Positions 10,556 to 21,106 are shown, numbered from the stretch's first letter. The stretch is 64,000 bases of DNA from Paulinella micropora (GCA_019918135.1 WBZZ01004810.1:90001-154000); one strand, 5' to 3'. A program made the numbers and translations. The notes: generated by a model not told the origin, from the sequence alone.

Positions 10556-11578
10556 GTGAGAAATTCCCGGAATTCCCAGTAGTACAAAAACCAAAAGACC
10601 GTAAGCAAGCTAGACACAAGGAATTCGAACAGCTCAAAGAACTAAAAGCATTTGTTTGGCGAAAAGTGAGCGAAGCGAAAATGTCGGGCACACCAATCAT
10701 TCCTATAAAATGGATAGATACGGTAAAACAACAAGGTACTGCGGACGAATTCCATAAAGCCCGAATAACCCTACGAGGGGACCTCCTGAAAGCTTACGCT
10801 CAGTACAATCCCAGAAAGACTTACTCTCCCACAGCCCAGCACAGGACCATTTTGCTCATGGTAGCCTATGCAGCCTTTTTCGGAATAGATTTATGGGATA
10901 GATTTCACGACCGCCTATCTGCATGCAAATCTCCCATACGACATATATGTCAAACCGCCGGCCGAATTTCAGACTGCGGACTATGTCTGGCCTCTGAAGA
11001 AGGCCCTATACGGCCATCCGGAGGCAGGCCGTCTTTGGTACGACGTACTGTCCGGGGAGCTCATTACCGAACACAAATTCAAGCCTCTCACGTTAGACAG
11101 AACCTCTTTCGTAAAGCATGGGAGTAGCCCCCAAACTACACAATTGGTGTCCTTTCACGTCGATGATGGCTGTCACGCTGCGTCACAAGAAAAGCACACC
11201 AAGATGGTGAAGTTGTTCGAAAAGAGAGGATTCCGGTGCAAGGACCTAGGCAAAGCTACCGAGTTCAAAAACATTCAGATCATCCAGTCTGAAAAGGGGA
11301 TTACTCTGCATCAACGTAAGTATGAGTTGTTGATTTTGGAGGAGTTGGGTTATATGAAGGAGATACCGGCTAAAACACCATTCACTTCTGATAACCCCGC
11401 TCCCCTAAAGAAGGACCATCGCCTATTACGTTATGATCTTAGATGCTTGATAGGGATGCTTATCTTTTTGGCTGTTCACACCCGGCCACTCCTCATATGC
11501 CCTTTAAGCATAGCAGCTAAGTCCCAAGTCCCTAACCCGGGGATGTCTTATGCTATGGTGCACAGAATGTTCTTGTGA
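10556..11578 (+). pseudogene. copia reverse transcriptase
   Basis: The fingers region shows KWIDTVK, KARITLRGD and TYSPTAQHRT, matching the copia pattern of a kWvfk strand, a KaRlV strand and a tYsPv strand. A frame change near 10890-10900 interrupts the block before the first catalytic Asp. The frame beginning at 11144 contains FHVDDG, the Y-x-D-D active-site box with Phe-His before the Asp pair. The enzyme would copy genomic RNA into cDNA in the particle. The shift inside the palm makes this copy defective as written. Confidence 0.82.
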
Positions 11579-11717
11579 CTTCTGACCCCGCGAGCGCTAT
11601 TTTTCAGAAGAGGAGATCGAAATTTACGGAAGTTGCTAGAAGCTAATTTCTCGGTTCCTAAAACTCCGGAATCTTGGAAACCTAATCTGGAATCTTGCGC
11701 AGCGGCCAACGCAATCG

Positions 11718-12269
11718 ATGATTGGAAAACCCGCAATGCCCGGAATGGATATGTTCAGCGTGCCAGTTCTCGCTAATGTAGACAGAATTATTGCGGAACA
11801 ACCGATAGTCGGATTTGTAGACCTGGATTTTGCGGGGGATAAGAACTCACGTAAATCAAAATCCGGATACCTTTACTTATTCAACGGGACACCAATTTCG
11901 TGGTTTTCTAAACTGCGATCCGTGATAGCTCAATCTACATTAAAGTCCGAGACTGTTTCAGCAAATGAGGCGGTCAGAGAACTTCTTGCATTACAACAAA
12001 CTTTACGGGATATCGGAATAAATCTTGAAGGTCCTACCCCTCTCTTCGAGGATAACGAAGGAACGATATTATTGTCGGAGAGAGGACTAGGGGAAGCTAG
12101 GACCAAGCACATAGAGGTCCGATACCACCTTCTAGCGCAACTCGTGAGAAGGAAAGGTCAAACTATTCCGGGTCCCTACGGAGGAAAATATCGCAGATGT
12201 GTTCACCAAAATACATTTTACGGTAGACAAGTTCAATTACCTGGCTGGGAAAATCTCCGTTGTGCTTAG
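11718..12269 (+). CDS. copia RNase H
   Basis: Matches the copia RNase H domain: GFVDLDFAGD with the first catalytic Asp, SGYLYLFNGTPISWFSK, TLKSETVSANEA with the catalytic Glu, FEDNEG with a further Asp, and TKHIEVRYH near the end. It removes RNA from the RNA:DNA hybrid. It is the last coding block and ends about 1.1 kb before the 3' LTR. Spacing to the RT block suggests one more frame change at about 11580-11700. Confidence 0.85.
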   Translation: MIGKPAMPGMDMFSVPVLANVDRIIAEQPIVGFVDLDFAGDKNSRKSKSGYLYLFNGTPISWFSKLRSVIAQSTLKSETVSANEAVRELLALQQTLRDIGINLEGPTPLFEDNEGTILLSERGLGEARTKHIEVRYHLLAQLVRRKGQTIPGPYGGKYRRCVHQNTFYGRQVQLPGWENLRCA

Positions 12270-12997
12270 TAGGGAAAATTGCGCTAAATTCAGGATAAAA
12301 TTTGATCAATTCCCGTATTAGTAAGGTTTGTCATCTTGAACTTCGTTCATATTCACGGGGTATGTAATTCCATAATTTTCTCGCATATTACACATAAGTT
12401 GCACAGGTGTGCGAATAGATGAGTGCCGACGGGGCCCGGTGGCGAATGACCGGCGCCGGAGTTCATTGCTCATTCCAGACATTAGTATTTGAGGTTATCA
12501 AACCGTGACGACTTCACCCGGTTTCATAACCTGAATTACTACTGAATCCCTTGAGACATTAGTATTTCAGGTTGTCAAAGCGTGATGACTTCGCCCGTTT
12601 TCTCAGCCTGAAATACTACGATGATCGTGTCTCTTTCGCTCGTTCCGTTCCAACTTCTGTATGCTTCGCTTCAGTTATAAATAAAAATCTATAAGAAGCC
12701 GACATGGAGTCCGGCTGGTCGGTGAACGTGCCACACGACAACACGGAAGTACGTCAGACCAGCCAGATGTACCAGACAGGCCGATAATTACAGATATCGT
12801 GTCTTTGTTCATATACATATTATGTTACATTATGTTCTTTTTATACCCGTCTACGGGAAGCGCTGTCAAATTTATAAATCCATACTACCGGATAGATATG
12901 TACTATATAGTTCAAGTTGATCATACCTTTTGATAGATCAGTACAGATGGGTACATTATCATATGTCTTGTTTTTATATATTATGGTTACTTACGCG

Positions 12998-13028
<31 letters not shown>

Positions 13029-13342
13029 CAATATTATATATGTATTATGACCATATCGTACTTGCGTTACATACATAATGTTACTCAACATAGGATAGGG
13101 GGTGCGTAGGACCTAATCCTCTTCTCGTCGACCAGGCCTAGCTTGACTAGGGGGAGCTGCCCTGTATGTAATCTAGTTGATGCATACTTGCCCTAGCAAG
13201 CCGGGTAGCCACCATCGACATAACCTCTTGGAGAGAGTGAGGGTAAGAGCGAGTAATATTATTATGTTTTAAGTCTGTGTTTTTACAATTTTCACAGAAT
13301 AGATGTATTGGGACCTACAGTTAATTTAATAATTTACTTTGA
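12270..13342. other. Non-coding 3' region of the copia element
   Basis: No open frame of note. It holds two tandem hairpins (12478-12619), an (AT)n tract at about 13000-13029 and AT-rich sequence up to the polypurine tract. It is long for a copia 3' untranslated region. Confidence 0.6.
12478..12619 (+). repeat. Two tandem 65-base imperfect hairpins
   Basis: Copies at 12478-12542 and 12555-12619 both begin GACATTAGTATTT and end in TACTAC. In each, the left arm (AGGTTATC or AGGTTGTC type) can pair with the right arm (ATAACCT or CAGCCTG type) around a loop containing GACTTC. Paired changes in both arms suggest that structure is kept. Function unknown. Confidence 0.7.
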
Positions 13343-13353
13343 TCCAGGGGGGG
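13343..13353 (+). promoter_or_regulatory. Polypurine tract
   Basis: A purine-rich run ending in seven G lies directly before the 3' LTR. This is where the plus-strand primer is left by RNase H during reverse transcription. Confidence 0.7.
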
Positions 13354-13540
13354 TGTTAGACCTATTAATATAATTAACAGGATAGTCAGTATGGGCCGGC
13401 ATATGTAATGTGTGTCGTTAGAGCCATTACGCATGTCCTGCCTAGTATATAATGGGGCCGTCCCTTGGCGCCCTTTTCTCAATAAAGTATCTACTGTAGG
13501 ACACAGCAAGTATACGGCAGATTATTAAGTTAGTCTCACA
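13354..13540 (+). repeat. 3' LTR of the copia element
   Basis: A 187-bp copy of the 5' LTR with an 11-base insertion near the end. It starts TGTTAGACC, ends TCTCACA and is followed at once by the GAGAG target duplication. Confidence 0.93.
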
Positions 13541-13559
13541 GAGAGGAAACCAATGAACG

Positions 13560-13725
13560 GTATGGCGGAAAATGCAGGAGACTGTCAGAGCCAAGCAACA
13601 AAAACGGGAAACAGAGAGCCATTCCCCGATGTCACTCCTAACGATAATATTATCCTGCTTAAAAAAAAGTAGTACCTGCTATGAATCGTAATATTATCGT
13701 TTTCAACCGGCTTAAAAGTATATAA
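13560..13725 (+). repeat. Dispersed repeat with inverted TAACGATAATATTA, copy 1
   Basis: Non-coding segment sharing order and motifs with 13934-14085: GGAAAATG...GGAGACT, then TAACGATAATATTAT, then an inverted TAATATTATCGTT and CCGG(T/C)TTAA. The paired inverted motifs could form a hairpin. No family is recognised; a MITE-like element or an LTR remnant are possibilities. Confidence 0.5.
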
Positions 13726-13933
13726 ATAAAAACGGATATAACTACATCTTTACGAGATATAGCTCTTCTATACATCACTGTGTATAGGGGTATAAATCTC
13801 AAAAGGTCGCATATTTACCTAGTGAGTCTGCGCCTACAATGCCGCGCCTATCCTTTTATATTAATACAACCAATCAGTTCAATCCATTCCGCTAGTAACA
13901 CAATCCTCTGCTCTTAGTGATATAAATAATGAT

Positions 13934-14085
13934 CAAAGATGGTGGAAAATGTGGGAGACTAGCGGAATCAAAAACAACCAAGGCAAACACCAGCCAATTC
14001 CCGTGGTCCGGCCTAACGATAATATATTCCTGTCTAAAAAGTGTAACGATCACTAATAGTAATATTATCGTTACCCGGTTAAGAG
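13934..14085 (+). repeat. Dispersed repeat with inverted TAACGATAATATTA, copy 2
   Basis: Diverged second copy of the segment at 13560-13725, in the same orientation and ending about 15 bases before the Ngaro-type element. It keeps the TAACGATAAT and TAATATTATCGTTA arms. Confidence 0.5.
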
Positions 14086-14101
14086 TGTTATTATTATTGT
14101 T

Positions 14102-14272
14102 AATTACTGGTTTGCTCCAGGCTTCGCCCAGAGTTAACTGCCGTTAAAGTTCCGAGAAGACGTTTCGTTTTTACGGTAGTCCGGTCGGCGCGGCGTAGCC
14201 GTGCCGGCGGAGCCGGCGCGTGTTTGATCCGGCGTCTGGTCAGGCCTAGGTTGGAAAGTTGGCAAGATCGAA
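14102..14272 (+). repeat. Split direct repeat A1
   Basis: Begins AATTACTGGTTTGCTCC and ends GGCAAGATCGAA. About 95% identical by eye to A2 at 20503-20672. It contains the GC-rich, partly palindromic CGTGCCGGCGGAGCCGGCGC. Confidence 0.92.
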
Positions 14273-14293
14273 GCGTCAGAGAAACTATCTTCA

Positions 14294-14608
14294 ATGCCTG
14301 CTATTGAAAAGAAAATCAAAGTTGGTAGCATTGTTTCAACTCTTGCAGCATATCACGTTCAAGACGATGATTTATTTCACAGATTTGGACAAAATTCTGA
14401 AACCGTACGAATCACCGGGGTCGTGATGAGTTTCACTGATAAACAGGCTACCATTCGCCTCAACACAGAGGGAAATCAATGGTCTGTGCAAGTCCCCCGT
14501 GGTTTGATTCGTATGGAAGATGAATCCAAGAAGTGGAAGTATTTGACTGCATCAGGGGAAGATTTGGGACTCGAATACCGACCAGGTTGTCGAGCTGAAG
14601 TTTACTAA
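14294..14608 (+). CDS. Small N-terminal frame of Ngaro gag
   Basis: A 104-residue frame starting 22 bases after A1, of ordinary composition with a beta-rich pattern. A different frame beyond its stop continues with plausible coding sequence, so it is probably the start of gag cut by a frameshift near 14600. Function unknown. Confidence 0.45.
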   Translation: MPAIEKKIKVGSIVSTLAAYHVQDDDLFHRFGQNSETVRITGVVMSFTDKQATIRLNTEGNQWSVQVPRGLIRMEDESKKWKYLTASGEDLGLEYRPGCRAEVY

Positions 14609-14666
14609 GATCCCTTGAATGCTAACGTCTCACGTGATGATTTTATTAAGTCAATCAGAGACGTGA

Positions 14667-15929
14667 ATGGCATTCTGGGGAATAGCAACGGTAGCAACGA
14701 GGCTAAGGCCAAGAAGCAGAAAGCCAAAGCAATTGCGACTCACCTCGAGAACTTATACAACGCTACAAATCTGCGAAAGTTGTAACGAATACTTTACTGA
14801 GGTAAGAGAAGTCAAAGGGAATTCCAGTAAGGGGGTTGTCGCTTCAGCAATGGCATCTCAGATCGTAGACAAGGGAGTTGAGTGGCCCTTCATTGTCCAA
14901 GCCGAGCTTGTTGAGAAACAAGAGCAGAAAGATGATGACGACGATGACTTAGAGCCGGAGGCCGGTCAGCCTCGAAGCAAGAAGCAGAAAAAAGGCACGA
15001 AGCAAGAGATCGAACTTCAGAATGCCATCGATGATGCTCTGCGGAAACAAGAGGAGCTAAAGGCGAAGCTTGCAAATGCTCGTCAAGTTGGGGACAAAGG
15101 CAGAACTGTCCGCTTCGATGCTTCTGTGCACTCAGAGTTGCAAGAGACCAACGAGGAGCTGGAACGCAAAATCAAGGAGGCAGCCAACGAAAAAGGTGTT
15201 GACTCCTCCTCCGTGCTCGCAGCACTTGGCTTTTCGACATCTGTTTCCGGAGCTGAGAAGGCTAGATTGACTCAAGAGTTTCAGAGTCTGCCGGGTTCCG
15301 AAGATGTAGATTTTGACGTACTCAAAAAGATAAAGTTGGGAAAAGAGTACATCAATCTCAAAGAGCTTCTGCCATCAAAAAAGAAAACTCTCATTGGCGA
15401 AACTCATGAGTCGGAGCCCAAATCTGTTACTGTTGAGAAGTTCTTAGACTTAGTTCGTAGGCTCGTCGTCCTGTACTCCAGACATCATCCTCAGCACGCT
15501 GAGGACATGTGGGAGCATCACCGTTACCTCGAGCTTATCGTAAGAAAGAACACGTTGCAGTCGACAATGAGATGGGACAAGGCAGTACGCGGTAGGAATT
15601 CGTTAGGGCAATGGCATAAGGGCACCCTTCCCTTTGTGTTAGCTACAGCCTTCCTCGAGCCTCTTTCCCCCCCTTCTCATTCTTCCAACCAGTCCATTGG
15701 CCAAGGCGTCCTCAAGCAACAACAACGCAGTGCGAACAATACCCGTGGTGGTGGACAAGCTAGACAGCAGAACCAGTGCTTCAACTGGGCAGACGGCCGC
15801 GCCTGTAGCTATAAGGAGGATTGCCGCTTCCTCCACCAATGCCCGGTCTGCCCTGACAAAGATCACAAACGAGTGGACTGCCCGGACAGTGGCAACGAGA
15901 AGTGGGGAAAGCGTAAGGCAAACAAGTGA
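14667..15929 (+). CDS. Ngaro gag-like protein with C-terminal zinc finger
   Basis: A 420-residue frame with an acidic Asp-rich stretch at about residues 88-100, a long coiled-coil-like Glu/Lys region, a helical core, and a C-terminal Cys/His cluster. That cluster contains CFNWADGRACSYKEDCRFLH, a CCCH-type finger, followed by CPVC and further Cys. This fits an RNA-binding Gag. The first about 50 residues may be out of the true frame. Confidence 0.65.
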   Translation: MAFWGIATVATRLRPRSRKPKQLRLTSRTYTTLQICESCNEYFTEVREVKGNSSKGVVASAMASQIVDKGVEWPFIVQAELVEKQEQKDDDDDDLEPEAGQPRSKKQKKGTKQEIELQNAIDDALRKQEELKAKLANARQVGDKGRTVRFDASVHSELQETNEELERKIKEAANEKGVDSSSVLAALGFSTSVSGAEKARLTQEFQSLPGSEDVDFDVLKKIKLGKEYINLKELLPSKKKTLIGETHESEPKSVTVEKFLDLVRRLVVLYSRHHPQHAEDMWEHHRYLELIVRKNTLQSTMRWDKAVRGRNSLGQWHKGTLPFVLATAFLEPLSPPSHSSNQSIGQGVLKQQQRSANNTRGGGQARQQNQCFNWADGRACSYKEDCRFLHQCPVCPDKDHKRVDCPDSGNEKWGKRKANK

Positions 15930-15956
15930 TGGGGCCCTGGGAGTGAAAGCTCCGCA

Positions 15957-16641
15957 GTGGAGCAAGTAGCTCTCAGGGTCGGCTTACATCAGCCGGAGGT
16001 CTCTTCAGGTGAGACTTCCGCTTCCACTGCTCTCTCCCTTTCTGAATCAACTCGCAGGACGTGGGATCCAGGTGGGCGCAAGCACGCGACCAAGGTCAAA
16101 GTTGCTTTAGGAGGCAGTCTTTCTTTCAGCAAGCTTCTCACTAACTTCGACTCCTTATCTTCTCATACTGTGGCCTTGGTGCCACCTGCTAATATGACTG
16201 GGCCCACCGGCTCCACTTTTTCCAGCTCTCGTCCCCATCGTCAAGAAGTGACTCAGCTCTTTCTTCCGTTCATGTTCAAGCTGTAGGGCATAGCTCATCT
16301 ACCTCTACAGCCCCTTTCGTTTCAGCTTCTTCTATCATTTCCAAAGAGGCTTCAGTGCTTCGCACCTCCTCCTTAGATGGGCAAGTGTCACCTATCTCCC
16401 CTTTGTTGGGTACTTGTCATGTCTCTTCTCCTACTTCTTCTTCTATCTCTCCTTGTTCGTTTTTGTCTCTCTCTTCCTGTCCTTCTATCAGCTTTGGCAA
16501 CTCCAACAACAACAGCAACGTCATCAACAACAACAACAAACACAACAACAACAACAACAATAACAACAACAACAACGACAACAACAACGACAACAACATC
16601 AACAACAACAACATCAACATCAACAACAACAACTACTACAG

Positions 16642-16681
<40 letters not shown>

Positions 16682-16690
16682 AACAACATT

Positions 16691-16726
<36 letters not shown>

Positions 16727-17510
16727 TACAACAACAACAACTTCAACCTCAACAACCTCATCAACATCTACAGTTTCAACAACAGCTACAGCAACACATC
16801 CAACCTTCATCTTCTCTGTCTTCCTCCCCTTGTATTGCTCCTTCTAGGAGTTTCCCCTTGGTGGGTTCCAGTTCTTCTTCTGCTCAGCAGCCTCTGGTGC
16901 TGTGTAATGAACAGAGTGGCTTGCAAGGCAATGTGGTTCCTTCAAGCCTCTCTGCTTCTCCCTCTCTCACTTCTGCTTCCTTTTTCGTCCCTTTCCCTAG
17001 GTGGATTTGGGAAATTGCCAAGACTGAGGCTGAGGAAGAGATGGGCGCTTTGGTTCTCTCTCTTCCCCCGTCCAAGGTCTCTTCTTTGTCGTGCAGTGTT
17101 GGGATTTCAGTCTCCCCCTCTGTGCCTTCTAATCTGTTGACAGCTGGGATCGTGTCCGTTGATTCCCTCCCTTCTCTGTGTTGTCAGAGTTGGAGAGTGG
17201 AAACACCTGGTGGCATGACTTTCCCTTCTGGTCTTTCATCCTTCCTGCCTCTTCCTCTATTTCTCTTTCCTCCCTTATACCTAGGCTACGGCAGGCCAGA
17301 TTAGTTGCGTTGATAGGGTTTCACGGCAAGGTGGAACTTTTGTGTTTCGAGCCTCACACCACGCATGTTTGGTTCGTTCGTGACTCTTCTCGCGGCTTGC
17401 AGGTCGGGGGTATAGCTCTGGTAGACTTTAGGTTTCAGAGGGGGAGAGGTAGGAATATCTATTTCTTTGGTTGCAATGAGGGTGACAAGAGGTTTCAGCC
17501 GGCAAACGTG
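15957..17510 (+). other. Ngaro spacer with (CAA)n/(CAACAT)n tract
   Basis: Ser/Pro/Phe-rich low-complexity sequence. A CAA-dominated repeat at about 16500-16790 reads as poly-Asn, poly-Thr or poly-Gln depending on frame. The frame ending at 17567 may contain the start of the pol region. No catalytic motif is seen. Confidence 0.5.
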
Positions 17511-17515
17511 AAGTT

Positions 17516-18411
17516 TTGCCGGTTTGGAATGGTGTTATTAAACCATATAAATCTGTCTTCAAAGTAGACAATATCGTGGGCCTTACTAAGCTTTGCTTGC
17601 CGGAAGCAGAGGTCGTTTGGCTTGAGGGATTCCTTACGGGCACTGACACCCACTATAGAGGCACAGGAGAATTCTTACGCGATTATTCTCTTGCTCGTGC
17701 CCTCTCAGAGGAAGACAACAGTCAGATCTATGACGCCAACATGAAAGCAGTTGAGACAGGCTTCATGGCGGGCCCGTTCACGAGGCCTCCCTTTCCGAAC
17801 AACGCTTGCTGTCATCAAGCCATAGTCACGCGTGAGCATGCCATCCCGAAAAATAAATGGCACGTCCTGAGAATGGAGAAAGGAGGTTAATCAATGACCT
17901 TTCCTTTCCCCGTTTTCTCTCCTTCAATCAGCTTTGCCCGAGAACGGATGATGGGGTAGAGTATCATACGCACGACATGCAGATGGCTAGGATCATCCAA
18001 GCCGGTCCCGGTTGTGTCGTCTTTGGGGCAGATGTCAAGTCTGCTTACAACCAGACCCCGTTGCTGCCTTCGCTCTTCTGGCAACAGGTTTTTTCGTGCG
18101 TCACCGGCGACCTTGTGTACTTCGTTCTTCTTGTGCCCGGGCTTCGGGGCGCCTATGCCACCGACGGCTGGAATCGTTTTGCTAGAGCCCTCGAGTCCAT
18201 CTTTCTCTACAAGTCGAAGCTTTATGTCGACAACAGTGACGTCGTCTGCGCTTCCTGGAAGGAAGCCAGGGCGCTCAGGTTGAAATTCGATAGCCTCTCT
18301 AAGTTTCTGGGGATTCCGTGGCACGAGGAATTTATTAGCCAGTCCTTTTGCGCCCTCGGTTGGCACAAGGACACTCGCAAAGGGCTTTTGGTTAGTAGAG
18401 CTGCCCTCTGA
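17516..18411 (+). pseudogene. Ngaro reverse transcriptase
   Basis: Two frames (17516-17890, 17857-18411) join near 17870. Visible RT motifs are ERRLINDLSFP, GADVKSAYNQTPL with the first catalytic Asp, a PGLRGA turn, and LYVDNSD in place of the usual Y-x-D-D. The second Asp of that box is Asn here. DIRS-order RTs normally keep both Asp residues, so this copy may be catalytically impaired even apart from its frameshift. Confidence 0.8.
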
Positions 18412-18436
18412 CAAGCGCAAGATCGTTCTGGACGCC

Positions 18437-19234
18437 TTGGACACCATCGCTGGTGGCGGCTTCTACTCTGTCAAGTCTTTCGAGCGGCTCCTGGGCCTTT
18501 TGTGCTTTGTCTCCCAGATGCTCTTTTTTCTTCGACCAGCGGTTGGAAACATGCGTATAGCTTTCAACACCATGTCGACATCGCGTAGCAAAGGTGGCCG
18601 GTTTAGTTCTAGAGCTTGCCACGCTGCGAGGTGGGCACGCAGCCTTCTCCTTGACTCCAGCTTCCGTCTCCCGCTGTCGGACTTCCTTAAGACGGGACTT
18701 TATGACAAGGACTTGATGATATGGGTCGACGACCCCGCCAAGTGCACTCTTTGGTCCAATGCGAACTTTTGCGAGGTGGAGGGTTCACAGTGGGGGAGGG
18801 GTGCCATTGCCATCGCCCCCTTTCGTTCCAAAGGTCTTTTCTCTTCTCGCTGTTGGTCCGTTGAAGAGTTAGCCCTTCTGCGCTCTGAGTCTCTAGTCGA
18901 CTCGTCTCCGATGCGTGAGTTATTCAGTGCTTACGTTGCAGCTTTTGAGTTTGCGGTCGCACTGGGTTACAGAAAGTTTCATATTGTCACGGACTGTGCC
19001 CCGGCTCCTCACTGTCTGAACTCGTGCTACTCGCCTCGGACAAACATTCAGAGTCTCATTGACTCTTGGATTTCCAAGCTTTCTCTTCTTGGCGTTTCGC
19101 TCACTGCCTCTCAAGAGCCGCGTAAACGCATTCACATTGTCGATTTGTTGGCCCGTGCTCAGATGGTCCAGGCGACCGAGACCTGGCGCAAGTCGAACCC
19201 GTCCGGGCCTTCTTTGCGACCTCTTCAGCAGTAA
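18437..19234 (+). CDS. Ngaro RNase H region
   Basis: The thumb/connection segment begins with GLLCFVSQM. An RNase H-like domain follows, with acidic residues at NANFCEVEGSQWG, at MRELFSAY, at HIVTDCAP and at IHIVDLLARAQ. Order and spacing match the RNase H domain that follows RT in DIRS/Ngaro pol. It begins one frame away from the RT block, 26 bases after its stop. Confidence 0.75.
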   Translation: MDTIAGGGFYSVKSFERLLGLLCFVSQMLFFLRPAVGNMRIAFNTMSTSRSKGGRFSSRACHAARWARSLLLDSSFRLPLSDFLKTGLYDKDLMIWVDDPAKCTLWSNANFCEVEGSQWGRGAIAIAPFRSKGLFSSRCWSVEELALLRSESLVDSSPMRELFSAYVAAFEFAVALGYRKFHIVTDCAPAPHCLNSCYSPRTNIQSLIDSWISKLSLLGVSLTASQEPRKRIHIVDLLARAQMVQATETWRKSNPSGPSLRPLQQ

Positions 19235-19263
19235 CGGAAGTACCGTGGCTCGTCACCTCTGCG

Positions 19264-20260
19264 ATGGAAGTCATGGCGTGCTCTGTCTCTTACAGCACCA
19301 GTGCCGCCTACAGCTCAGCCATCCGCAAGTTGCGTTCTTTCTGCTCCGCCTACTCAACGGAGCACTGGTGTCCTGTCTGGTGGCAACCCGACCCTGTACT
19401 CCTCGTTCTCTTTCTTGTTTGGTTGAGCCGGTTCATGTCGGTATCACACCTGTAAGGTTTATATGTGTGCAATTCGAGACTTCTGCCTCCGGTTGAGCCT
19501 AGATGACCCCACCGACAACCACTTCGTGGAGATGGCGTGGCGAGGCATCAAGCGCAGTAAGCGCACCAAGCTCGACAACCGTCTCACCTTAGAGCTGCCG
19601 ATGTTAGAAGCTATGGCGAGCTATACTCTAGGGGCAGTCAAGGATCGCAACATCCCCAAGTCCACTCGTCATCTCTGGGCCACGGTCGTCACTGCGGCAG
19701 TCTGGGGCTTCTTTGGAATCTTTCGTGTAGGCGAGTTAGTAGCTTCGGGATCGCTCGCAACGTGCCGGTTCCTTGTCAACTCCTTTGTTCAAATGCGCCT
19801 TGTTGACGACATGAGTCTCATAATGGTTACCCTGGATGGCGCAAAGCAAGACCCATTTCGCCGCGGTTGTGATGTTGGCCTTGCAGAACAAGAGAACCCG
19901 CTCGTCTGTCCCCACGCGTGGAAGAAGATCTTCGAGTCAAGTCGCGATGCTTTCAAGCTCCCTTTGGCGGGGAACTATCCTTACTTCCGTCTTTCTGACA
20001 ATTCCCCGCTCGATCGCGCCACGTTTGTCAGCACAGCTCGGGAGCTTCTGCAGAAGGCTGGAGTCGCGACTGGTGGTCGGTTCAACGGGATCTCGCTTCG
20101 TCGTGGTGGTGCAGCTCGTCTCTTCTCGCTCGGTGCTTCGGATTCATCGATCATGCGTGCGGGTCGGTGGTCTTCGTCTTGCTTTCGTCTTTACGTGGGC
20201 GCAAGGATGGCAGAGCTTGTTGCTGAACAGAAAGCTATGGGGGGAGGGGCAAATCTCTAG
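19264..20260 (+). pseudogene. Ngaro tyrosine recombinase
   Basis: Two frames (19264-19455 and 19463-20260) cover an N-terminal SAM-like core-binding domain and the catalytic domain. Seen are FRVGELVAS with the first Arg, ISLRRGGAARL with the second Arg, AGRWSS where a Trp takes the place of the second His, and RLYVGA with the nucleophilic Tyr. The usual His before the second Arg reads Ile/Ser here. The enzyme would insert the circular cDNA. A one-base shift near 19455 separates the halves. Confidence 0.82.
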
Positions 20261-20274
20261 ACTCAAATGTTGGA

Positions 20275-20502
20275 GGTATTTGTAATGTTCAGTTTCAGTA
20301 CTCACGTTTTTAGGTGCGGCTGTCTGTGTTCCGAGTGGACATCAGAGCCGTCAACTTTTAGTGTTTTGTAAACTTGAGTCCTGAAATATTTGAGCCTAGC
20401 ACCCTTTCCCTCCACACTACTCCGACGAGTTCGGAAGGTTAGGTCAATAAAGCTTTTCTGTTCTCTTACTAAGCAAATTCGAAACTACGATACGGAAACT
20501 TT
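20275..20502 (+). repeat. Split direct repeat B1
   Basis: Starts GGTATTTGTAATGTTC, ends TACGGAAACTTT, and contains CAATAAAGC as a possible poly-A signal. Near-identical to B2 at 21107-21333. Confidence 0.92.
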
Positions 20503-20672
20503 AATTACTGGTTTGCTCCGGGCTTCGCCCGAAGTTAACCGCCGTTAAAGTTCCAGGAGACGTTTCGCTTTTACGGTAGTCCGGTCGGCGCGGCGTAGCC
20601 GTGCCGGCGGAGCCGGCGCGTGTTTGATCCGGCGTCTGGTTAGGCCTAGGTTGGAAAGTTGGGAAGATCGAA
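20503..20672 (+). repeat. Split direct repeat A2
   Basis: Abuts B1 directly and copies A1 with a handful of substitutions. The joined B1-A2 block is what a circular intermediate needs to restore both ends. Confidence 0.92.
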
Positions 20673-21106
20673 AGATCTTCCCAACTTTCAAACTCCCGCC
20701 CACCCTTCCCTTGTTTTGTTTTTGTTTGTCCTTTCAAATTGCTTCTGTCTGCTCTGGGCTTTTGGTGGTGTTCGGTGATCGCTGGTGGCCTCCGCTGGTT
20801 CTGCTCGCTCCGACTTCGTCGCGTCTCCCTTGGACTGTTTTGGTGCTACCTTCGGTTGTTGCCGTGAACAACTAGTCACTAGGTTGGCCTGCTCATTGTG
20901 CTTGGTGCCTTCCCTTGTTTAGTGTAGGTTTGTTCCGGTCCTTTGGATTGTTCAGTTGCTCTAACATTAGTTTGCCGTCCGCTCTCCCCTCCTCCGCCCG
21001 GTTTCTCTGTCCGGCTTTAATAGATACTGTTATTCCATTTCTTTGTTTTTTCCTTCCACTATCCCCTCCTCCACCCGGTCTTCTTAGTTGACTAGTAGAG
21101 CGTGCC
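20673..21106. other. Spacer between A2 and B2
   Basis: T-rich sequence starting with AGATCTTCCCAACTTTC, which can pair back onto the end of A2 (GAAAGTTGGGAAGATC), making a hairpin across the A2 boundary. No gene seen. Confidence 0.55.

Larger units (their letters stand above)
4429..13540 (+). mobile_element. Ty1/copia LTR retrotransposon, full length but frameshifted
   Basis: The 9.1-kb element is bounded by two LTRs that begin TG and end CA. The perfect 5-bp direct repeat GAGAG flanks both ends (4424-4428 and 13541-13545). Domain order is gag with zinc knuckle, protease, integrase, reverse transcriptase, RNase H, which is the Ty1/copia order. Most copia elements are about 5-6 kb; the extra length lies in low-complexity gag/linker regions and a 1-kb non-coding stretch before the 3' LTR. 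Successive coding blocks shift frame repeatedly, so this copy cannot make an intact polyprotein as written. LTRs that are near-identical apart from one short indel suggest a fairly recent insertion. Confidence 0.93.

Noticed and set aside
4913-12269. Euplotes-like +1 frameshifting explaining the broken frames
   Set aside because: The shifts are of the opposite sign (a missing base), lack AAA-TAA/TAG slippery sites, and affect dead transposons equally.
13560-14085. Geminivirus-like rolling-circle origin
   Set aside because: TAATATTA is flanked by inverted arms, but the nonanucleotide ending in AC is not exact, there is no Rep gene, and the motif lies in the stem, not the loop.
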